From assembly GCA_018269075.1 (NCBI GenBank), contig JAFDVJ010000023.1, positions 1 through 39,249 on the forward strand: a DNA stretch of 39,249 bases, read 5' to 3'. The first letter of the stretch is position 1, and each line of letters begins with the position of its first letter. The DNA comes from Acidobacteriota bacterium. GTDB lineage: Bacteria > Acidobacteriota > Blastocatellia > Pyrinomonadales > Pyrinomonadaceae. Position numbers and translations under genes: made by a program. Positions 1 to 5,845 of the stretch are shown piece after piece. The notes beneath the pieces are model-generated. The model ran no database searches, was not told the origin of the DNA, and saw only the letters and a program-made list of their open reading frames with translations.

Positions 1-79
1 ATTTTAGACCGCTCAGTAATGATTTAAATTACAAAAATGGAGTAGCTCAAATAAAGAATTAATATTAATTCATAAAAGT

Positions 80-2509
80 TTGTTAAAAAGCTTGGCAGGT
101 CCAACAATCAAAGTCGTATGCCTGATTTTATTCTTGGAATTTATTGATTTTTTTCTAACGAATTATGCTAGTAGCCTTGGGCTGCTTCTTCCAGCTTGGA
201 TGAGATTGCCAAACTGGTTTCTTACCTTAAAGCAGTTAATTACTTTAGATAAGGACGGAGCTATTGAACTTTTAAGCGTCTCGGCCTCAATAGCAGGGGC
301 CTTTCTTGCTTTGTATTTTACTGCTGTAAGCGTTGTTATAAGTACGGTTTATGCGAAGGTGCAAGGTAACGTTCGTTCAGTTATTCTGAGAGACAAAGTA
401 AGCAATGCATACATTTTTCAAGTAGCAATTCAAGGTGTTGTTTCTCTAATACTTTTATCATTAATTGCTGTAGGATATTTACCTAGTTTCTTAAATTTAA
501 CATTAGTTATTTTACTGGGTATCGCATCGTTTTTTAGTTTTGTTCAACTTGGCTTAAGAATTTTCTATTTCTTCGATCCAACACACTTAGTAAATTACTT
601 GACGCCTGATCTATTTGATTGGGTCAATAAAGCAACATCTCAGGGATACGGATGGCTTGATCCGTCTTTTCAAAATCATTATCAAGAAGAATCGTTTAAA
701 CTACTTGTTATTTACCGCAACTTGGTTCATTTAGCTAACCGAGAAGAGCATTTGCAAAGTGATGCGCTTTTAGGATTGGCAAATCACGCTTTTAAGGTTC
801 TCGATAATTACGGAAGAATTAAACATAAAATCCCTTCGGACAGTAAATGGTTTCGAACAACATACCGACATAAAAACTGGCTTACAGCTTCTGAGATCGA
901 TATGTCTTTAGCATTAAATACTGGTACATCATTGCGTCCAGAAGAGATTCCGGATTTATTATGGTTTGAAAACCAGATTGAAGAAACCATTACCTTTACA
1001 TTAGACAAACTTTTACAAAGAAAAGATTTAAATAATGTTTGCTTTTTCTTTAATTCTGCTCAAATTACAATTCATAATCTCTCAAACAATTTTGCTATAG
1101 ATGAATCTTTTAAGTTATTTCGAGCAGCATCTCCTGCTCTTCGCAATAACACTCGATCAACGGATTTAACTGGAATAGAAAGTGAAGAAGGGTTTTTGAA
1201 ATTAAATTTTGCATTAGGCCTTACAGATTTATACGCACTAAGTTTTATTCAGATACTTTTGGGTTTATCTAATGCGCTTTCCAGAATAACAGTAAGTTTA
1301 TTAAGCAAAAGTATTGAGAAATTTGATTGGCGAAATACACAAAGTATTTATCAAGTATCGCTGCCCCGACCAGTAATAAGTAAAATAGAAGCAATACTTA
1401 AACAAATAAATTTTGAGGTTTCCGTCGAAGGACATTTGATTACACCTTTGTGGCATATACAAGAACTCGTTGCAATATCATTTATTGGGTTTATAGATAA
1501 AGTTTGTGCAGAACTTTTGAGTGAATTTGATAAGGCAATTGTTAGCGAAGCATCTTCTCTTGTTAATGAAAAAAGAGCCATTTTTGCGGCACAATTGATC
1601 GAACGCGGAATTGAAAATTGCAACAAATTCTTGTATCACTTCAATGCTTTCAAAATATATACAGAACAATTAGAAAATCTACGTAAAGTTAAAGACATTC
1701 CATGTGTAATTATCGATTGGGAAAATTATTTTGATAGGATTACCGAGTACCGTAAAACTCTTATTCACTCATTGGCTATTGCGACTCTTGACCTGGCTAA
1801 ACTTCCAAAATCAGAAAAAATGCCTGACTATTTTGGACATGCCTATACTGTAATTTCAAATGAATGTTTTTTAGCACTTTTAACAGGTCATGAAGAGGAT
1901 TTTAATAAGCTTTTTCCTATCTTTTTTACTTCAAGTTTTATAACAAGAGAGCGTGTAATTGACCTTACAAATGATTGGAATAACCAGGAAGCCAAAATCA
2001 GTTTAATAACCCAACCAATTATTGATCTTGCTGAAATTACTGGATACGCTTATTTATTTTCCGAACTTGACGGTAAAAACTTCATAGACACAGTTGAAAA
2101 ACAGTGGGATAAATATTTTGACCTTACACCTAATCCAGAAGACGTTGCTATTTTTATTTGTAGAAATTTAGAGATTCAAGACTCTCCTCTATTGAGATTT
2201 CTTCGTACTAACACAAGATATGAATGGGAAAGGGAATTTCAAAATCGCTTAGAGAGTTTAGGCCTTCGAGAGGACATATTCTCAGGAGTTTTTAGCTACG
2301 ATAACGAAGAACCTGAATTTGTTCATCCCAGTAGGCTTATTAAAGAAATTGTTACTGGAGGGATATCACTTTACTACAAAGCTACTGATGTTTTTGTAGT
2401 TAAATACATTATGAAGAAGTTTGATACAGCTAATTTTGAAAAATTCCCAAGAAAAGCCAGAGACCTTTTTAGACAATTAAATAAAGATGCCGAGGACTCT
2501 GATGAATAG
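80..2509 (+). CDS. Large polytopic membrane protein of unknown function (A+T-rich island)
   Basis: I do not recognise this 809-aa protein. The N-terminal fifth has about four hydrophobic segments (roughly residues 9-38, 64-92, 108-133 and 137-165). The remaining 640 residues look soluble and largely helical, with no catalytic motif that I can name. The layout of the second and third segments recalls the N-terminus of DUF2254-type membrane proteins, but this is only a resemblance. The frame is open from position 23 and the only recognised start codon is TTG at 80; no clear ribosome binding site precedes it, so the true start is uncertain. Base composition is far more A+T-rich than the genes beyond 3.5 kb, which suggests horizontal acquisition. 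The next gene follows after 14 bp, so the two probably form one transcription unit. Confidence 0.75.
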   Translation: MLKSLAGPTIKVVCLILFLEFIDFFLTNYASSLGLLLPAWMRLPNWFLTLKQLITLDKDGAIELLSVSASIAGAFLALYFTAVSVVISTVYAKVQGNVRSVILRDKVSNAYIFQVAIQGVVSLILLSLIAVGYLPSFLNLTLVILLGIASFFSFVQLGLRIFYFFDPTHLVNYLTPDLFDWVNKATSQGYGWLDPSFQNHYQEESFKLLVIYRNLVHLANREEHLQSDALLGLANHAFKVLDNYGRIKHKIPSDSKWFRTTYRHKNWLTASEIDMSLALNTGTSLRPEEIPDLLWFENQIEETITFTLDKLLQRKDLNNVCFFFNSAQITIHNLSNNFAIDESFKLFRAASPALRNNTRSTDLTGIESEEGFLKLNFALGLTDLYALSFIQILLGLSNALSRITVSLLSKSIEKFDWRNTQSIYQVSLPRPVISKIEAILKQINFEVSVEGHLITPLWHIQELVAISFIGFIDKVCAELLSEFDKAIVSEASSLVNEKRAIFAAQLIERGIENCNKFLYHFNAFKIYTEQLENLRKVKDIPCVIIDWENYFDRITEYRKTLIHSLAIATLDLAKLPKSEKMPDYFGHAYTVISNECFLALLTGHEEDFNKLFPIFFTSSFITRERVIDLTNDWNNQEAKISLITQPIIDLAEITGYAYLFSELDGKNFIDTVEKQWDKYFDLTPNPEDVAIFICRNLEIQDSPLLRFLRTNTRYEWEREFQNRLESLGLREDIFSGVFSYDNEEPEFVHPSRLIKEIVTGGISLYYKATDVFVVKYIMKKFDTANFEKFPRKARDLFRQLNKDAEDSDE

Positions 2510-2523
2510 ATTTTTAATCGAAA

Positions 2524-3510
2524 ATGAGGAATTTTAAAAAACAAAACTTAAATTTGGTTAGGCAGTCTGAAAGATTTTATCAAGATTCTTACAGCACGGA
2601 TGACGAATCATTTAATTCTTTAATTAATTATACCAACCTTCATTATCCAAGAATGCTTATTGAGGATATTCATTTATCTATTATGCCTTACCGAATCGCT
2701 AAAAATAATCTAAGTGTTTCAATTTCACCTCATAACAAAGATGTGGAAAATTTAATTGGTAATGCAGTAGGTAAACGTGATTATGGTAGAAATTTATATG
2801 ATTCTGTTGCAGAGTTCATTCGTAAATGTGCTACGGAGATCATGATTCACGGCAAAGCCGTATATGAAATTTCATATTTGTATAATTCAGAAAATAAACC
2901 AGAAGAATTTATTTTATTTAAGGTTTTTCCAATCTCAATCATTGAAGAAAATGGAAAACTGATTCAAAAATTACCTGCCAAAGTAGCCACAGAAAAGGAT
3001 TTGAATGGAAATACCATTGCATTATCACCTGAAAATTTTGTTTGGTTCAATTTACCTGATTATATGAAAGAATCTTACTTGCCTATGATGGATAGTCTTT
3101 CTAGGTTAAGCACGGAGACCAGTATGCCCGATTTTGCTTTTGGTAGTATAACAAGCAAAGCGCCAAAAGTTCCCTTTAATGTAGAGAAATTTACTCACAA
3201 TAAAACAATGGCAGTAGTTCAAGCTTGTAAAAAAATTGGTTGGCGCGGAAGGAATATTCTAGCTCCAAAATTTACAACAGAGTATTATGACCTTCACCTA
3301 TTTTTTTTATTTGAGTTTTTTAAGGCTGAACTGCGCAATTCAATTTTAGTCTCGTTAAATGAAGCAATTGCCCGTGCTGGCTCAAAGCTTGGATTTGAAG
3401 CAGTGATAACAATAAAAGGAATACCTACTCTGTCCGACATTGAAGACTCTAATAAAATGCTAGCGGAAGGAAATTGTGAATTTCTCGAACTTATAAATCC
3501 CTATTTATAA
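2524..3510 (+). CDS. Hypothetical protein, possibly portal-like; partner of the preceding membrane protein
   Basis: A 328-aa soluble protein of unknown function with an ATG start 14 bp after the stop of the upstream gene and the same A+T-rich composition. There is no signal peptide or membrane segment. Residues around 95-150 (a helix, then MIHGKAVYEISY, then a turn and FKVFPISII) resemble the pattern in phage portal proteins, where a helix leads into 'YGNAY-EI' and then 'L-P-V'. The C-terminal part (ARAGSKLGFEA and beyond) is also loosely compatible. This is visual pattern matching only. No other phage gene is nearby, so a stand-alone phage structural gene is unlikely; a domesticated fold or an unrelated protein is equally possible. 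Being paired with a membrane protein suggests a joint role. Confidence 0.7.
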   Translation: MRNFKKQNLNLVRQSERFYQDSYSTDDESFNSLINYTNLHYPRMLIEDIHLSIMPYRIAKNNLSVSISPHNKDVENLIGNAVGKRDYGRNLYDSVAEFIRKCATEIMIHGKAVYEISYLYNSENKPEEFILFKVFPISIIEENGKLIQKLPAKVATEKDLNGNTIALSPENFVWFNLPDYMKESYLPMMDSLSRLSTETSMPDFAFGSITSKAPKVPFNVEKFTHNKTMAVVQACKKIGWRGRNILAPKFTTEYYDLHLFFLFEFFKAELRNSILVSLNEAIARAGSKLGFEAVITIKGIPTLSDIEDSNKMLAEGNCEFLELINPYL

Positions 3511-3549
3511 TACCAATATCAATTTTTCATTTTCATTTTCATAGATTTT

Positions 3550-3744
3550 TTAACGCTGTGAGACACCATCAAAATCATCGTCGAGGATTTCGCCGAGCTT
3601 GGTGATGTCGGCGGCTTCTTCGGATTGATTCCGAGGATTGGGTAAAATCGTAATATAGACCCGGTGCGGCGAATCCAGTTTGACCGGTTCGAGCCAGTGC
3701 ACCTTGCCATTTTCGTCGATCACGGCTTCAATCGTCTGCATCAT
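3550..3744 (-). CDS. Small antitoxin-like protein (AF2212/DUF104-like), apparently orphan
   Basis: A 64-aa protein starting MMQTIEAVIDENGKVHWLEP, followed by a stretch ending in VYITILPNP. The opening pattern 'T-x-A-V-x-E-N-G-x-V-x-x-L-E-P-V-x-L' is the hallmark of short AF2212-like/DUF104 or related AbrB-fold antitoxins found upstream of PIN-domain VapC toxins. The C-terminal half (ADITKLGEILDDDF) is acidic. Two ATG codons are adjacent at its start. A toxin gene would be expected just downstream, that is leftward below 3550, but there lies the opposite-strand A+T-rich island. The gene is therefore either an orphan antitoxin, a solitary regulator, or the remnant of a pair broken by the island. 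Confidence 0.55.
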   Translation of the reverse strand: MMQTIEAVIDENGKVHWLEPVKLDSPHRVYITILPNPRNQSEEAADITKLGEILDDDFDGVSQR

Positions 3745-3975
3745 AATGCCCGATTATACATCAATTATCGGGCGACAAAAACAAAATTCATCGACGGCGA
3801 AATGTCGGACGACCGCCCTGAACATCTCGCCGGTTTTATTTTGGAGAACGGCGCGGGCAAAATAGATATCAAAAAAAACACTCCTTAATGATCCGCGCTC
3901 GTGATCGTGCCGTGCAATAGATAGTAATGAAAGCGCACCGAACGACCGTTGCGCCGGAATTTCGTCGGCCGAAGA

Positions 3976-4133
3976 CGCGAAAGCGGACTGGAGCGCTGGC
4001 CGTCCCGGTTGCTATGAGCGCGAAAGCGCGAACAAGCGCCCCGCTTGCCGTGACGTTGAAAGCAAGCGAAACGCCTGACACCGCTGGCGCGGCGTTGGCA
4101 ACCGGGACGGTTGCGCTCCAGTCCGCTTTCGCG
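3976..4133. repeat. Imperfect 36-37 bp inverted repeat with 85-nt spacer
   Basis: The left arm at 3976-4012 and the right arm at 4098-4133 are reverse complements over 36-37 bases. The outer 21 bases match perfectly and a few mismatches plus one gap occur near the inner ends. The loop is about 85 nt and itself contains gcgaaagcgc-like words. The structure could form a large cruciform or RNA hairpin, or be the ends of a small non-autonomous element. No target-site duplication was identified. Confidence 0.7.
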
Positions 4134-4155
4134 CTCCAGTCCGCTTTCGCGCTCC
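4114..4155. repeat. 18-bp tandem repeat, 2.3 copies
   Basis: The unit cgctccagtccgctttcg occurs at 4114-4131 and 4132-4149, followed by a partial third copy. It extends the right arm of the inverted repeat at 3976-4133, so the repeat element has been partially amplified on one side. Confidence 0.8.
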
Positions 4156-4336
4156 GAAAAAGGTAATCACCGCACGACACTAAAACGGGCGGTAGAACGG
4201 CGCGGCGCTGTCGCCGTCTTCGACGGTTTAAGAGCGGAATTCGTTTTCCCAAACCTGATAATTCCAACGGTTCTCCGCTCGTCGTTGCGGCCGGTTCGTT
4301 CTCGGATTATAATTAGCGAAAGTTATCAGAGTATTT

Positions 4337-5485
4337 ATGAAACCAATGCAGCAAAATGAGAGTTTTCGGGTTCCGGAGCGGCTGCGGGCGGTCGCGCCGA
4401 CGCTGATCCGGCAGATTTTCGAGCGGGCTTTGCCGGATTCGATCAATTTCGGGCTCGGCGAGCCGGACCTGCCGACGCCGGATTTTATGCGGCAGGAGGC
4501 GGCGCGCGTCGCGATCGAGGAGCAGAACGGCTACACTTCGCACGCCGGGCTGCCGGCGCTCCGGCGGAAGATCGCCGAGAGCTACCCGCATCTCGGGCTC
4601 GACCTCGATCAGGTCTGCGTGACGGTCGGGTCGCAGGAGGCGATGACGGCCGCGTTTCTGGCGCTCGTCGACCGGGGCGAAGAGGTTCTGATCCCCGATC
4701 CGTCGTTCCCGGCTTATGAGAACTGCGTCCGGCTGGCGGGCGGCGAGCCGGTCTTTTACCGGATGCCGGCCGAGCGCGATTTCGGCTTCGACATCGACGA
4801 GTTTAAATCGAAGATCACGCCCCGGACGCGCGCGGCGGTCGTCATCTCGCCGTCGAACCCGACCGGAAAGATTCTGACGAAGAACGATTTGGAACAAATC
4901 GCCGAGGCGCTGAAGGGAACCGGCATCTATCTGATCTCGGACGAGATCTATTCCGATCTTTATTTCACCGACGAGCACCCGCGGTCGGCGTCGGAATTCT
5001 ACGACCGGACGGTGATCGTCTCGGGTTTGTCGAAATCGCTGTCGATGACGGGCTGGCGCGTCGGCTGGGTCGCGAGCCGCGAGACGGACGTCGTCAGGGC
5101 GTGTCTGACGCTGCACGGATTTTTGGCGGTCTGCACGTCGACGATCTCGCAGAAGGCGTCGCTGCTCGGCTGGACGAAAGACGCCGCGCGCGCCAAAGCC
5201 GAAGCGCGCGCGATCTACAAGCGGCGCGGCGCGTTTCTGATCGAATTGCTGGAAAGGGAACTGGGCCTGCGCGGGACTTCGCCCGAGGGCGCGTTTTACA
5301 CGATGGTCGACGTCCGGCATCTCGGCGACGACGTCGAGGTCGCCGAGCGTTTCCTGCAGAACCGCGTGATCACCGTTCCTGGCGTCGCGTTCGGGCAGGA
5401 AGCGAAGGGCTTTCTGCGCGTCTCTTTCTGCAACACCGAGGAAAAGACGGTCGAGGGCGTCCGGCGGATGAAGGAAGTATTGTAG
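4337..5485 (+). CDS. PLP-dependent class I/II aminotransferase
   Basis: A 382-aa fold-type I aminotransferase of the AspC-like family, transferring amino groups between an amino acid and a 2-oxo acid with pyridoxal phosphate in the cytoplasm. Visible signatures are the N-terminal GLGEPDLPTP, the substrate and PLP contact NPTG at residues 174-177, DEIY at 202-205, and the Schiff-base lysine K233 in SGLSKSLSMTGWRVG. Length is normal for the family. Substrate cannot be read from sequence; aspartate, aromatic or alanine specificity are all possible. A second in-frame ATG at 4346 is an alternative start. The gene stands alone: an antitoxin-like gene lies upstream on the other strand and a convergent kinase gene downstream. 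Confidence 0.93.
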   Translation: MKPMQQNESFRVPERLRAVAPTLIRQIFERALPDSINFGLGEPDLPTPDFMRQEAARVAIEEQNGYTSHAGLPALRRKIAESYPHLGLDLDQVCVTVGSQEAMTAAFLALVDRGEEVLIPDPSFPAYENCVRLAGGEPVFYRMPAERDFGFDIDEFKSKITPRTRAAVVISPSNPTGKILTKNDLEQIAEALKGTGIYLISDEIYSDLYFTDEHPRSASEFYDRTVIVSGLSKSLSMTGWRVGWVASRETDVVRACLTLHGFLAVCTSTISQKASLLGWTKDAARAKAEARAIYKRRGAFLIELLERELGLRGTSPEGAFYTMVDVRHLGDDVEVAERFLQNRVITVPGVAFGQEAKGFLRVSFCNTEEKTVEGVRRMKEVL

Positions 5486-5558
5486 TCCGTTCGTCGTTCG
5501 GTGCGGGGCGTCGTTCGATTGAATCGGAGTCGTGAGAGCGGCGAGCGGTTGTTTATCG

Positions 5559-5629
5559 ATCCGCTAAAAACACTAAAAACACTAAAAAGACACGAAAGAA
5601 ATTTAGTGTTTTTGGTGTTTTTGGTGGAT
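5559..5629. repeat. Stem-loop of 9-bp units (ctaaaaaca-type)
   Basis: Arms at 5559-5586 and 5602-5629 pair over 28 bases, with the few differences mostly G-U compatible in the plus-strand RNA. The arms are built from three cactaaaaa-like 9-bp units. The loop is gacacgaaagaaa-like. It lies 74 bp after the aminotransferase stop and may act as a terminator. Confidence 0.7.
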
Positions 5630-5730
5630 AAAACCAGCTGTTCGCCGGACTGACGAATCAAATTCAATCGAAAACGCGGTTCACGAACGAATCGCTGCGC
5701 CGGTCAATAAACGTGCCGAACAACTCTGCT

Positions 5731-5776
5731 CAAAACACTAAATTTCTTTCGTGGTTTTTAGAGTTTTTAGCGGATT
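5731..5776. repeat. Inverted partial copy of the 5559 stem-loop
   Basis: This stretch reads, in reverse complement, like the left arm plus loop of the 5559-5629 element (atccgctaaaaac, then accacgaaagaaatttagtg). It faces the kinase gene end at 5846. The two copies could pair with one another over long range. Confidence 0.65.
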
Positions 5777-5845
5777 CAAATAATCGTCCGGCGGCCGGAT
5801 TTTTCATTGAACCGCGCTCAGCGAACCATCCCGATAAACAACGAA

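Larger units (their letters stand above)
3745..4336. other. 592-bp intergenic region with large inverted repeat
   Basis: No convincing gene is seen. Several overlapping frames are open on both strands, but they have low-complexity Ala/Arg content produced by a repeat and no conserved motif. The stretch holds the long inverted repeat at 3976-4133 and an 18-bp tandem repeat (separate entries). The last 70 bases before the aminotransferase probably hold its promoter, but no clear -35/-10 pair or strong ribosome binding site is visible. Confidence 0.6.
5486..5845. other. 360-bp convergent intergenic region with A+T-rich hairpins
   Basis: The region lies between the convergent aminotransferase and kinase genes. 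It contains no gene but holds a 28-bp-arm hairpin (5559-5629) and an inverted partial copy of its left half and loop at 5731-5776. Both carry the word cacgaaagaaatttagtg or its complement, which recurs at 9893-9910. The hairpins are suitably placed to stop transcription from both sides. Confidence 0.6.

Noticed and set aside
1..3540. Prophage fragment
   Set aside because: Only one protein has a weak portal-like look. No terminase, capsid, integrase or attachment site is visible.
3869..4359. Small Ala-rich genes on both strands upstream of the aminotransferase
   Set aside because: Their content comes from the inverted and tandem repeats at 3976-4155, with no ribosome binding site or conserved motif.
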